A stretch of 59,317 bases of DNA from Methylocystaceae bacterium (lineage in GTDB: Bacteria > Pseudomonadota > Alphaproteobacteria > Rhizobiales > Beijerinckiaceae). The notes beneath the pieces were generated by a model, which had not been told where the DNA came from, searched no databases, and was given only the letters and a program-made list of their open reading frames with translations. The stretch's first letter is position 1; every line of letters begins with the position of its first letter. The position numbers and the translations under genes were made by a program. This document shows positions 48,864 through 58,606 of the stretch, in pieces. Where the stretch lies: positions 1-59,317 of the forward strand of contig BJGJ01000006.1 in the NCBI GenBank assembly GCA_014190435.1, in the 5' to 3' direction.

Positions 48864-48901
48864 TTTGAGGATAAATAATTTATATTGTAATGCATTAAGA
48901 C
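48864..48901 (+). promoter_or_regulatory. 38-base repeated element, copy 2 (upstream of ABC operon)
   Basis: It ends 27 bases before the TTG start of the ATPase, close to where a promoter or operator should lie. It contains the perfect palindromes ATAAATAATTTAT and TAATGCATTA, four bases apart. See copy 1. Confidence 0.62.
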
Positions 48902-48928
48902 TGATACAGACATAAAAGGTGCAAGTCA

Positions 48929-49648
48929 TTGTTAGAAGCGATCCGTCTTACAAAGCGGTATGAGGGCGCACCCACTCCTGCCCTTGATGATCTTAATCTC
49001 TCCGTCGCGGCGGGTGATGTATTTTGCCTATTAGGACCTAATGGCGCTGGCAAAACAACAACAGTGAACCTCTTTCTTAACTTCATCCAGCCAACTGAAG
49101 GAGAAGCTCTAGTAGGCGGCATAAATAGCCTTCGAGATCCTATCGCCTCTAGAGCTAAACTCGCTTACATTCCTGAAACCGTAATGCTCTATGGCGCACT
49201 ATCAGGATTAGAAAATCTTCAATATTTTACCAAGGTGTCTGGTAATGATGCCTCATCGTCGGATCTCCTCTCCTTTCTAGCTTTAGCTGGGCTACCATTA
49301 GAAGCGGCAACTCGCCCAGTGCGCGATTACTCTAAGGGCATGCGCCAAAAAGTTGGGGTTGCCATCGCTCTTGCTCGACGCGCCCAAGCGCTCTTACTGG
49401 ACGAGCCTACTTCCGGGCTTGATCCGCTAGCGGCAAATGAATTTGCTGGTTTAATTGAAAAATTGAGATGTGACGGCATGGCGGTGCTCATGGTCACACA
49501 TGATCTCTTTTTAGCAAAGCAATGCGCCACAAAAATTGGTATTATGTCAGCGGGTAAATTGGCAAGAGTATTCGGCGCGAATGAAGTTGATCATCTCAGC
49601 CTCGAGCGAGCTTATTTAAATCTCTTTACTGGGCAAGAAGTCACATGA
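48929..49648 (+). CDS. ABC transporter ATPase (CcmA/NosF type)
   Basis: The 239-residue nucleotide-binding subunit starts at TTG 48929 with AAAGGTG twelve bases upstream. Walker A: LLGPNGAGKTTTVN; signature: YSKGMRQKVGVAIALAR; Walker B: LLLDEPTSGLDPLAAN; switch His: VMLVTHD. It drives the two permeases that follow; its stop overlaps the next start by 4 bases. This ATPase type belongs to ABC-2 exporters, some of which serve in copper enzyme maturation. Confidence 0.93.
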   Translation: MLEAIRLTKRYEGAPTPALDDLNLSVAAGDVFCLLGPNGAGKTTTVNLFLNFIQPTEGEALVGGINSLRDPIASRAKLAYIPETVMLYGALSGLENLQYFTKVSGNDASSSDLLSFLALAGLPLEAATRPVRDYSKGMRQKVGVAIALARRAQALLLDEPTSGLDPLAANEFAGLIEKLRCDGMAVLMVTHDLFLAKQCATKIGIMSAGKLARVFGANEVDHLSLERAYLNLFTGQEVT

Positions 49649-51123
49649 GCCAACTCGTCCTGAATTCTAATTTAATCAAATCAAACTCCGCGAGACGGTC
49701 GAATATTCTCTCTGCCATTATAACAAAAGAACTCCGCGAGATGTATCGCGACCGAAGACTGGTAGCCTTATCTTTATTTATAGTCATTCTTTCACTTGCA
49801 GCCATTCTCTTCGGTTTCACAGAAAACAGCCGATTAGCTCGCGAACGCGTAGCTGCAGCTAAAGCTGACCAATTACTTTGGACGGGCCAGGGAGCAAAAA
49901 ATCCCCATGCTGCGGCTCATTTCGGTCAATATGCATTTAAGCCCGTGAGCCCACTTTCATTTATCGATCCCGGAGTTAATCCATATGTTGGAACTTCAGT
50001 CTGGCTCGAAGCACACAAACAAAATGAAACACAATTTCGTTCCGCGCGCGATAAGGGCTTGGCAGGACGTCTTGGTGGATTATCGGCGGCCTATATTCTT
50101 CAAACCATTGCTCCGCTTTTAATTCTTCTTGTAAGTTTTATGAGCTTTACTGGCGAACGTGAAAATGGAACACTGAGACAATTATTAAGTCTAGGCGTCA
50201 AGCCAGCTGAATTACTTATCGGTAAAGCTCTTAGCTTCAATATATTAATTTTAGTTCTAATTTTTCCACTCGTGGCTTTTTCAGCAATAGCCATTGCTTC
50301 TTTTAATAATACAATAAATTTTTCACTCAGCGATCAGCTAGTCAGATTAATAATTATGGCATTGGGCTATTGCCTCTATCTAACAGGTTTTGCTTTTCTT
50401 GGACTTGGCTTTTCAGCAATATCAAAAAATAGTCGCGCAGCACTAATCTCTCTCCTTGCCTTTTGGTTGATAAATTCATTTCTTGCGCCAAGGCTCATCA
50501 CAGATATAGCACGCTCTTACGCTCCAACCCCGACAGCCTTAGAATTTAGGTCCGCAATTGCTCAAGATAAAGCAAAAACATTTGGACATGACGAAACCCA
50601 CCCAGCCTTTGTGTTATTTCGAAATGAAATACTTAAAAAATATAATGTAGCGCGCATCGAGGATTTGCCTGTCAATTTTCGAGGTTTGCAACTTCATAGA
50701 GATGATGAAGCAGGATACCAAATCTTCGATAAGCACTTTAGCGCATTACAGGAATCTTTTAATAGACAAGACTGGCTAAGAACGGCCCCAGGTTTTTTAT
50801 TTCCAATCCTGGCAATAACGCCATTTTCAATGGCTTTTGCCGGGACAGACAGCCTGGCTCAATATGACTTCACGCTAACCGCAGAGGCACATCGCCGAAA
50901 TATCCAAAATGAGGTGAGCGATAATATCATCAATTTTGCCCACAACGACTCCTATGTCTCTGGACCAGAACTTTGGAAGCGTATTGCTAGCTTTTCCTAC
51001 CGATCCCCTTCCATATATTTTGCTTTGGATCATAGCCTAGAAGCAATTTTTATGCTGCTGAGCTGGGTTGCCGTTACGATTATTTTTGCTCTTCTATCAG
51101 TGCGAAATTTGAGGCCAATATGA
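49645..51123 (+). CDS. ABC-2 permease with periplasmic domains, subunit 1
   Basis: The 492-residue protein has about six membrane segments: residues 35-55, about 150-175 (LQTIAPLLILLVSFMSF), about 190-215, about 225-260, about 265-285 and 465-490. Between segments 1-2 and 5-6 lie large periplasmic parts (about 95 and 170 residues). The architecture is that of the DUF3526-type ABC-2 permeases, near NosY (COG1277). ERENGTLRQLL is the cytoplasmic coupling segment. It overlaps both neighbours by 4 bases. Confidence 0.85.
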   Translation: MSQLVLNSNLIKSNSARRSNILSAIITKELREMYRDRRLVALSLFIVILSLAAILFGFTENSRLARERVAAAKADQLLWTGQGAKNPHAAAHFGQYAFKPVSPLSFIDPGVNPYVGTSVWLEAHKQNETQFRSARDKGLAGRLGGLSAAYILQTIAPLLILLVSFMSFTGERENGTLRQLLSLGVKPAELLIGKALSFNILILVLIFPLVAFSAIAIASFNNTINFSLSDQLVRLIIMALGYCLYLTGFAFLGLGFSAISKNSRAALISLLAFWLINSFLAPRLITDIARSYAPTPTALEFRSAIAQDKAKTFGHDETHPAFVLFRNEILKKYNVARIEDLPVNFRGLQLHRDDEAGYQIFDKHFSALQESFNRQDWLRTAPGFLFPILAITPFSMAFAGTDSLAQYDFTLTAEAHRRNIQNEVSDNIINFAHNDSYVSGPELWKRIASFSYRSPSIYFALDHSLEAIFMLLSWVAVTIIFALLSVRNLRPI

Positions 51124-52532
51124 GCTCTTTCTTTGCTGGCTTTCGCTTTGAGATAAAAATTTTGTTGCGAGAACCGATTGTGTGGTTTACGATTATCACG
51201 CTCTTCAGTCTTACATTATTTTCTCTCTATAACGGCGCTGTTAGAGTAAAAATCCAACAAGATATTTTAAGTGCCGCTCAGGGCGATGCTTCAAAAAGAA
51301 TTGATGGGCAAAAAAACCTCCTTGCACGGCTGGAAAAAGGTGATGTCCATGAGGACTTGCCTCCCTATCGCGATCCCCGCAATGCAGTATTTGTTGGTAG
51401 CAATGGCGGGCAAGCCGCTTTCCTCAAGCCAGAACCTCTAGCCCTCGTTGCAGTTGGGCTAAGCGATATCTTTCCTCAGTTACTGAAGGTCACTACCGCA
51501 TCAAAAGATACTTTTCTTTTTTCTGATGAAATCGAAAATCCGTCAAATCTCCTGAGCGGCTCAATCGATCTTGCTTTCGTTATAGTTTTTGTATTGCCCA
51601 TAGTTATCCTCGCCTTGTGCTTTAATTTAATTTCGAGTGAGCGTGAGCAAGGAACTCTCGCCATGACATTAGCAGCGGCTCACAGACCTTTAGCTTTGAT
51701 CTTCGGAAAGATTATTGCACGCGCACTATTACCCATTCTCACAATCATAGTCACCACAGCAGTCGGTCTTTTCATTTTCTCTGATAAGTATACTCCAGTC
51801 ATGACTGACTGTTTGTTACTCTGTGCAAGCATTCTTCTGTATAGCTCCTTTTGGGTAGTCCTTGCTGCTGCGATTGATGGATTGGGAAAAAATTCTGCTT
51901 TCAATGCCCTAACGCTCTTAGGCGTATGGGTAATCATAACAATTCTAACGCCTGCTGGCATAAATGCGTTAGCTGGATACATCTATCCAGCTCCTTCACG
52001 CATAGACATGACATTAGCAGCGCGTGCTGCATCTACGGATGCAGATAAGGAGAAAGACGCGGTATTTGCGCGGTATAAGGAAGAGCATCCAGAAGCGAAA
52101 AGAGATCGAAGTAAAGAGGCCTCGTTACGCCGGCTTGCTAGCCAAGAGGCAGCCTTTATTCAGGTTGAGGGCATAATTAAGCAGCATGATTTACAACTTG
52201 AGCATCAGCAGGAATTTACAAAAAAACTCGATTTTCTCTCACCTGCCCTGCTGACTTATCAAGCCATTGTCGAAATAGCCGGGACGGGTACAACCCGTTA
52301 TCGAGGTTTTCTAGATGACATCAATTCTTTTCATATTAAATGGCGAGACTTCTTTTTAGCGCGAGCCAAGACTGGGGCTTCTCTAACAATAGACGACTAT
52401 AATAGCCTGCCAAAATTCGTAAGCTTAACGCATGAGCCAATTAATATATTTCGGCCACTTCTAGGTGTTTTTATACCTACAATGTTTGCCGTGATCATAG
52501 CATTTATAGGCCTGAAGAGATGCGCACCTTAG
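51120..52532 (+). CDS. ABC-2 permease with periplasmic domains, subunit 2
   Basis: The 470-residue protein is a paralogue of the upstream permease: first segment WFTIITLFSLTLFSLYNGAV, a periplasmic part of about 110 residues, a coupling SEREQGTLAMTLAAAHRPL, five further segments including FWVVLAAAIDGLGKNSAFNA, and a C-terminal segment. The pair suggests a heterodimeric exporter. The operon ends here; a 450-base gap follows. Confidence 0.85.
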   Translation: MSSFFAGFRFEIKILLREPIVWFTIITLFSLTLFSLYNGAVRVKIQQDILSAAQGDASKRIDGQKNLLARLEKGDVHEDLPPYRDPRNAVFVGSNGGQAAFLKPEPLALVAVGLSDIFPQLLKVTTASKDTFLFSDEIENPSNLLSGSIDLAFVIVFVLPIVILALCFNLISSEREQGTLAMTLAAAHRPLALIFGKIIARALLPILTIIVTTAVGLFIFSDKYTPVMTDCLLLCASILLYSSFWVVLAAAIDGLGKNSAFNALTLLGVWVIITILTPAGINALAGYIYPAPSRIDMTLAARAASTDADKEKDAVFARYKEEHPEAKRDRSKEASLRRLASQEAAFIQVEGIIKQHDLQLEHQQEFTKKLDFLSPALLTYQAIVEIAGTGTTRYRGFLDDINSFHIKWRDFFLARAKTGASLTIDDYNSLPKFVSLTHEPINIFRPLLGVFIPTMFAVIIAFIGLKRCAP

Positions 52533-52980
52533 AGGTTTAGTTAAGAGATAACCGATCATCCTCGTGCCCTAAAAAGCCAGATTGATCACTGACACTGCTA
52601 AATTAATTTTTCAGACGATTTAAGGCAGAAATTTTAAATTCTCATAAAAATAATTTTATCAAAGCATAATAATAGTTATGCAAATTACATTCACTCCAGC
52701 CTTCATTATCCTAGACTTAGCTAGATCAATACTTTCTTTTATTCCTGAATTTTATTATTGATGCAAAGAGAACTTCTACCTGAGCCTTCCATCAGCCTAA
52801 ATTTTTACCTGCCAGCACTAGCGATATGGCTTCAAATGGATCCACGATGCCCCAGCCGATCCTTACTTAAATATTTAAATTTCGTTATTTAGTCTCGTAC
52901 CGGAACTAGTTCCAATATTCGCCCCAGCACAAGAACCGTTCCAGCCGATCACATTCTCTAAACCGAGCCCTCAACTTACT
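52533..52980. other. Intergenic stretch after the ABC operon
   Basis: About 450 AT-rich bases with stops in all frames. No hairpin with a T-run stands out and I see no gene or RNA. It may be the right-hand end of an accessory segment. Confidence 0.5.
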
Positions 52981-53199
52981 TTAGGCAGATCTTTTCACTA
53001 CCTTGATCTCAGGCATTGACTGACCAGAGCGTTCAGCAATCTCACGATCCTGTTCTTCGATCACGGCGCGTGCGGGGTTATCCCCGTCAATTCCACCAAG
53101 GATTTCTTTTGGAACACGGCGGTTCGACCGTTGGCTCCCATCATTATAAACAACATCAAAAAGAACAAATTCGGTTTTAGAGGAAGGTTTACGGGCCAT
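52981..53199 (-). CDS. Small conserved hypothetical protein
   Basis: I prefer ATG 53199 (72 residues): MARKPSSKTEFVLFDVVYND, then NRRVPKEILGGIDGDNPA and VIEEQDREIAERSG. This short sequence is conserved in alphaproteobacteria with no known function. It has no membrane segment, and the upstream extension to 53223 adds only a few basic residues. Confidence 0.7.
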   Translation of the reverse strand: MARKPSSKTEFVLFDVVYNDGSQRSNRRVPKEILGGIDGDNPARAVIEEQDREIAERSGQSMPEIKVVKRSA

Positions 53200-53255
53200 A
53201 GTAAGACTCCATTTTCGGCGCAAAAGAATGAATAAATGAGTTATTCATAAATTTA

Positions 53256-54776
53256 TTAAGACTTACTCTTAATTTCCTGCTCGAAAGAAACTTCAGCACA
53301 TAGATTTTGAATATCTCTACCCAATGTGGCTACAGCTAGTTTTTTAGCATCATAATAGTAAGTCACAGTGCAGCTACCACTCATTGGATCGCCAGATATT
53401 TCATGTCTATTCCAAGCTGGTGCGTGACCAACGTATGAAATAGTCTGATCGTAATGCTGACTCCAAAAGAAGGGCGCTACATCAAAATTCTGTTTTTTGC
53501 CAAGCATATTTCTAGCAGCAACCTGTCCTTGTCTCTCCGCAACGACCCAATGTTCAACTCGTATATCTTGCCCGGTTATTTTATCTGGCCACCGCGCAAT
53601 ATCTCCAGCTGCGTAGATATCTGGAACGCTGGTTTGAAGGAAAGAATTAACTAGAACGCCCTTATCTATTGATAGGCCGGCATCCTCGGCTAGTTTAAGA
53701 TTAGGCTTTACTCCTACTCCAATTACTAAAAGTTCTGCTTGTAAGACGCGACCACTTTTCAGGATCAGCTTATTATCTGCCATTTCAGTGGCCACATCTT
53801 CAAGATGGAAGATGACACCATTATCTTCATGTAATTTCTTTACAAAAAGTCCAATTTCAGGACCAAGGATCTTTGCCATTGGTATAGTTTCTGGTGCGAC
53901 GACGCGCACTTCTAATCCACGTTTTCTTAAAGCTGCGGCTACTTCAAGACCAATAAAACTTGCGCCAATTACCACAGCACATTTCACATTATTAGCGCTG
54001 GAAATAATACTATCACAATCTTTTATAGTTCTGAGATAATGAATGTGTTCAATTCCAGTTCCTGGAATAATTAATTTTACAGGATCAGCTCCTGTTGCAA
54101 TTAAAAGTTTATCAAATGAAATTATACTGCCATCTTGCAGAGTAAGTTTTTTTGCTTCGGTATCAATTTTTTCGACAAAGGTATTAGATTTTAAATTGAT
54201 TTTGTGTTCATGATACCACTCCTCTGGACGAAGCGGCAGCCAATCTAGAGGTGCATTACCAGATAGATAATCCTTTGATAGATTGGGTCGATCATAAGGT
54301 GGAGAGCTATCATTAAAGATCATCAGTATTTCGCCCTCATACCCTTCCTCACGAAGAGTAAAGGCAGCAGCAAAACCCGCAGCACCCGCTCCGATTATCA
54401 CAACATTTTTGGGGGCTTGGTCTGACGCTATAAGCGCTTTTTCTACTTGTTGAAGTCTTTCACGCGCAACAACTTTGTCGCCGATAATTTCAGCGCGCCA
54501 ACCTTTAATGGGATCAAAGGCAGGTGCGCAAATAGCCATTCCAGTCTGCAAATTAAAGCGAGCATGATGCCACGGACAGAGAATTTCATTATCGATTACT
54601 AAACCGTCTTTAAGCGGCGCATGATAATGAGAACAAAAAGCATCTAAAATATAAAATTTATCCTTACTGCGCACTAATATGGCGTCTCTTGATCCAACTT
54701 TACCGCTAATTATGTCACCATTGGATAAGCTCGAGACATCGACGCCATCCGAAAAATCTGGATCATTTTTTGTCAT
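53256..54776 (-). CDS. Rieske-FAD oxidoreductase (AIFM3/ferredoxin-reductase-like)
   Basis: The 506-residue protein joins an N-terminal Rieske 2Fe-2S domain, Cys48-x-His50 in FCSHYHAPLKDG and Cys67-x-x-His70 in LCPWHHARFN, to a pyridine-nucleotide disulfide reductase: FAD site NVVIIGAGAAGFAAAFTL (about 123-140), NAD site CAVVIGASFIGLEVAAALRK, and YAAGDIARWP. A reductase C-terminal domain follows. It may pass electrons between NAD(P)H and an electron carrier or dioxygenase; no dioxygenase gene is adjacent. No signal peptide. Confidence 0.9.
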   Translation of the reverse strand: MTKNDPDFSDGVDVSSLSNGDIISGKVGSRDAILVRSKDKFYILDAFCSHYHAPLKDGLVIDNEILCPWHHARFNLQTGMAICAPAFDPIKGWRAEIIGDKVVARERLQQVEKALIASDQAPKNVVIIGAGAAGFAAAFTLREEGYEGEILMIFNDSSPPYDRPNLSKDYLSGNAPLDWLPLRPEEWYHEHKINLKSNTFVEKIDTEAKKLTLQDGSIISFDKLLIATGADPVKLIIPGTGIEHIHYLRTIKDCDSIISSANNVKCAVVIGASFIGLEVAAALRKRGLEVRVVAPETIPMAKILGPEIGLFVKKLHEDNGVIFHLEDVATEMADNKLILKSGRVLQAELLVIGVGVKPNLKLAEDAGLSIDKGVLVNSFLQTSVPDIYAAGDIARWPDKITGQDIRVEHWVVAERQGQVAARNMLGKKQNFDVAPFFWSQHYDQTISYVGHAPAWNRHEISGDPMSGSCTVTYYYDAKKLAVATLGRDIQNLCAEVSFEQEIKSKS

Positions 54777-55087
54777 GAATTCTTCCCTGGATCTTATTGG
54801 CAGATTTTGGATTGATTTATTTAAATTTATTATCTGTGTTTAAAGACTAGTGTCAAATCTCTCTGTTTTTAAAAAAGTATTACGCCAACAGCTTCATGCT
54901 CCAAATTTACCAAATAAGGATTCGAAATATCTAAAGCTAATTTATTGTAATTATTCCCTTTGAGACGCTCAATCCTGATAGTATTACATACGCCAATCTC
55001 CTGGCTGCAAGTTGCTTTTAAAAATAGATAATTTTTTTCTCTCAGTTGATGCAACTAGAGCTCAAAGTCGATCGTATCTTGTTAATG
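54777..55087. other. Intergenic stretch
   Basis: About 310 AT-rich bases between two minus-strand genes. A 61-codon minus-strand frame at 54869-55054 has no recognisable family or ribosome site and could be chance. No hairpin stands out. Confidence 0.45.
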
Positions 55088-55966
55088 TTATAAAAGTTTC
55101 CCGCCGATTGTGTCTTGTGTCTTTATATTAAAATCACTTGTGTCATGGCGCTCATGCAGTTGTTCAGATGGTTCACCCCATGTGCAGTTGACCATACGTC
55201 CACGTTTAACAGCTGGCCGCTCAAGGATCGCATCCGCCCAACGCTGGACATTAGGATAATCCTGAACGCTGAGAAACTCTGCCACATTGTATTGCCAGCC
55301 CTTCACCACCCCGCCGTACGTGGGAAATACCGCAATATCGGCAATTGTATAGTCTTGGCCAGCCAGATACTCGGTTATGGCTAAATGTCGTTCGATTACG
55401 TCAAGTTGGCGCTTTACTTCCATAGCAAAGCGGTCGATCGCATATTCGATCTTGATTGGAGCATAAGCGTAAAAATGTCCGAAACCGCCACCTAGATAAG
55501 GCGCACTGCCCATTTGCCAGAACAACCAGTTTAAGGTTTCAGTACGCGCTACGATATCTTTTGGCAGGAAAGCACCAAACTTTTCAGCCAAATAAAGAAG
55601 AATAGAACCTGACTCAAAGACACGGATTGGGGTCGGACTGCTACGGTCAAGGAGCGCTGGAATCTTCGAATTCGGATTGATCTCAACGAAACCTGAGCCA
55701 AACTGATCACCATCGCTAATTTTGATAAGCCATGCATCGTATTCCGCACCTATAAAGCCAGCAGCAAGCAACTCTTCAAGTAGGATCGTAACTTTTATGC
55801 CGTTTGGAGTCCCCATCGAATAGAGCTGTAAAGGATGCAGACCAACGGGCAGTTTCTTGTCATGGGTCGATCCCGCGATCGGTCTGTTGATGCTCGCAAA
55901 ATTACCGCCATTGGATTTTGTCCAGGTCCATACCTTGGGAGGCATATAATCGGTTGGAGCAGTCAT
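55088..55966 (-). CDS. yghU: YghU-type glutathione transferase
   Basis: The 292-residue protein is of the GST Nu class (YghU/YfcG): a long N-terminal extension, thioredoxin-like domain from LHPLQLYSMGTPNGIKVTIL with LLEELLAAG, the glutathione-binding NPNSKIPALLDR and FESGSILLYLAEKFG, and an all-helix C-terminal domain ending EILE-like (ADAILERPAVKRGR). YghU binds two glutathione molecules and reduces disulfide or peroxides. Length equals that of E. coli YghU (288). Confidence 0.92.
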   Translation of the reverse strand: MTAPTDYMPPKVWTWTKSNGGNFASINRPIAGSTHDKKLPVGLHPLQLYSMGTPNGIKVTILLEELLAAGFIGAEYDAWLIKISDGDQFGSGFVEINPNSKIPALLDRSSPTPIRVFESGSILLYLAEKFGAFLPKDIVARTETLNWLFWQMGSAPYLGGGFGHFYAYAPIKIEYAIDRFAMEVKRQLDVIERHLAITEYLAGQDYTIADIAVFPTYGGVVKGWQYNVAEFLSVQDYPNVQRWADAILERPAVKRGRMVNCTWGEPSEQLHERHDTSDFNIKTQDTIGGKLL

Positions 55967-56178
55967 TTATATTTTCTCGATTGATTGTTTCTGGCGAAGA
56001 AATATGGCCGACCATATACTTAGTTAATGCACGAGACATTTCCGCGCTACCTCGATAGAGCGACTTACGCAGTAGTTACGCATTGTTTACAAAGGCACTA
56101 GTTGCCGTAAAAAACAAAAAATCTAAAATCATAGCTTGATATATCAACTTTAAACAGAATAAGTTAATCCACAAACAA

Positions 56179-56787
56179 ATGAGCAAGAGCCTCCGCTATT
56201 TAAAAAATGTCTCAAATCATCTGACGACGAATAGTTTAAGGAATATGAGCTTAATGAAAAACTCTGGAATGCACAATCTGCCGCCGTTACGGAGAACAGA
56301 GAGTAATGGTGCTTATAGCTCCTTAATTGCATTTATCTTTGTATTAGCAAGCATCGTGTATTTAATTATATCACGCACCTCCGAACCCCCTCAGTATACA
56401 AGCGTAAATAACGCCACACCAAAGATAACAGCTGAAAACAGCACTGGTAAGGAGGCCCTTCAAGCTGGAGGGGGGATGACTTCGTCAAATGAGCCGATTG
56501 CTTCAGAGGGAAGTTACAACAAAGTGGATTCTGGCTCAGAGGATAAAATCGCTACAGATTCTGAAGAAAAACTATCTGCCGGACAGAATGCTGGGCAAGT
56601 AACAACCTCGACTTACCTAAGCCACAATGGCGATACACTAAAAAAAATTGCAATTCGACTTTATGGCAAATCCAAAAGCACCGCTGCTCTGGCGCGCAGA
56701 AACCCAACGATAACACTCAAACAAATTTTGCCTGCTGGTGTGAGCATTATCTTGCCGCCAGAACTCAAGAAAATACCGCAGAAATAG
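56179..56787 (+). CDS. Membrane protein with LysM-like C-terminus
   Basis: The 202-residue protein has a polar N-terminus (about 1-48), one membrane segment at about 50-66 (SLIAFIFVLASIVYLII), a Ser/Glu-rich linker (about 70-150), and a C-terminal segment with HNGDTLKKIAIRLYGKS and LPAGVSIILPP, which reads like one LysM repeat (normally DTLWxIAxxYYG ... PGQ.L.IP). This suggests a peptidoglycan-binding tether. The start may be lower (Met at residue 23 or 26). I do not recognise a named family. Confidence 0.6.
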   Translation: MSKSLRYLKNVSNHLTTNSLRNMSLMKNSGMHNLPPLRRTESNGAYSSLIAFIFVLASIVYLIISRTSEPPQYTSVNNATPKITAENSTGKEALQAGGGMTSSNEPIASEGSYNKVDSGSEDKIATDSEEKLSAGQNAGQVTTSTYLSHNGDTLKKIAIRLYGKSKSTAALARRNPTITLKQILPAGVSIILPPELKKIPQK

Positions 56788-57056
56788 CTCCTGCCGAAGG
56801 ACGTACACGTCCCGCGTCAGTGAGCGACTATCTCGCGTTAAATCACAGATGAGTTCGAAAATGAGGCGGTATCTTCAGCAATCTACCTTTTACCTTCAAT
56901 CATATTAAGCCTCCCTCAATACAAGGCATTTTCTGAAGCCATATTCTTATAATCTGCTTCATTCTAAAATTTTTAGCTGCCAAAAGTATTACTTATATTA
57001 TTACATCTAGCCGCCTGTAAAAATTTCCATCTTTTCTCGTAATCTAATTATATTCA

Positions 57057-58606
57057 TTAGATCTGCTCTGCACCCGCCTTGCCATCGGTAACCACAAAAG
57101 ACGCGAGAGTGCTCACGGTAGTATCTGGATCGCGGTGGTTTGCAACAACACGAAGATCCGCCTTCAAAGATTGATTGGTGAGTGTCATCACAGTGTAGCC
57201 ACGATGTAATCCGGTTGCATATTTAATATGAGGGCCCTCGGACTTGGCTGTCTGAATCATATCTTCATCTGGCGGCGTGGATGTGATGGATGTTCCGCAA
57301 AATTCAGTAGCAATTGCGGGAGAATCTGATCGATTAAAGTCACGTTTCAGGTCAGCTACCCAATAGGAGTGAACGTCGCCGCCAATTACGATTGGATTTG
57401 TCACTTTAGTTGATTGCAACGTATCCATCAGCCTGTCACGCGCCGCGGGATACCCATCCCAAGCATCTGTATGGAATTTCTGTCCCTCGCCCGCCTTCCT
57501 GTCTTGTTGCGCCATAAGCGTTTGCTGAGCGAGCACATTCCAGCGCCCCTTGCTCGATGCAAGCTTAGCAGCTAGCCAGGATTCTTGACGCTCGCCTAAT
57601 AGCGTCGCCTTAGGATCCAGGCGTTCATGACAATTCTCAACCACATTCGCTCCACCACGTCCGGGCTTGGGGCAAGGCTGCGACGAGCGATACTGGCGGT
57701 CATCTAGAAGATTTATTTCAGCAAGCTGACCAAACTTCAATTGCCTATAAATACGAGCGTATGCATCGAAAGGCACCATGGTGCGTCGCGCAGGCATATG
57801 CTCGTACCATGCCTGATAGGCTGCAGCGCGCCGATAAATAAACCAACGCGGGTCATCAGACTTCTCTGATCGATCATCGGCATAATCATTTTCAACTTCA
57901 TGATCATCCCACACAGCTACCCACGGAAATGCGGCGTGGGCAGCCTGCAGGTTGGGATCAGATTTATACAGACCGTAACGCGCGCGATAATCATCAAGCG
58001 TTATCGGTTCAGGTCTGACGTGTGAACGCACTTTATTTTCACTCTTCGAGGTCTCGTAAATATAGTCGCCAAGATGAATGACCAAATCCAGGTCTTCCTT
58101 CGACATATGACGATAAGCACCATAAAAGCCCTCTTCATATTGCTGGCATGAGGCAAAGGCGAAGCGAAGCTTATCAGTCGATTGGTTGATTGCTGGTGCC
58201 GTGCGTGTATGTCCAGCCGGGCTTGTAAAGTCTGCCACATGAAACCGATACCAATAGTCTCTACCTGGGCGAGTTTAGTTGTTTCTAGATGAACGGAATG
58301 AGCGAAGATTGGCTCAGCCCAAGCTTGGCCCTGATCTACAATTGATTTGAAGGCCTGATCTTCGGCAATCTCGAAACTAACTGCCACGGCTTCTGGAGGC
58401 ATTCCCCCGGCGGGCGCAAGAAATTCAGGCGCAAGCCTAGTCCACAAGCAAACGCCATTAGGCTCAGGATAACCTGAGGCAACGCCCAATGTGAATGGAG
58501 AAGCGGAAAAAACTGGCTTAGCCCAAACTTTTGACGCATAGCCTGCAAGAGCAGCGACCATGCCATATCCAAGAAAACGGCGGCGCGAAAATAAACTTTT
58601 AGTCAT
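57057..58606 (-). pseudogene. phoD: PhoD-like alkaline phosphatase, frameshifted
   Basis: ATG 58606 gives MTKSLFSRRRFLGYGMVAAL, a Tat signal with the SRRRFL motif, followed by the PhoD N-terminal domain (SPFTLGVASGYPEPNGVCLW). The frame breaks near 58257-58261. The other frame goes on YWYRFHVADF, ASCQQYEEGFYGAYRHM, VIHLGDYIYE, WDDHEVENDYAD and GGDVHSYWVADLKRDF, the full metal site of PhoD. Adding one base joins them into about 515 residues. In its present state the C-terminal catalytic domain has no signal and is probably not exported. The break could also be a sequencing error. Confidence 0.88.

Larger units (their letters stand above)
48276..48928. other. Gap between TonB receptor and ABC operon
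   Basis: The 650 bases hold the IS3-like remnant, a GC-rich stretch (about 48455-48560) that belongs to the remnant, an AT-rich part, and copy 2 of the 38-base element. A 69-codon frame at 48564-48773 has no ribosome site or family likeness and is left out. Confidence 0.55.
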
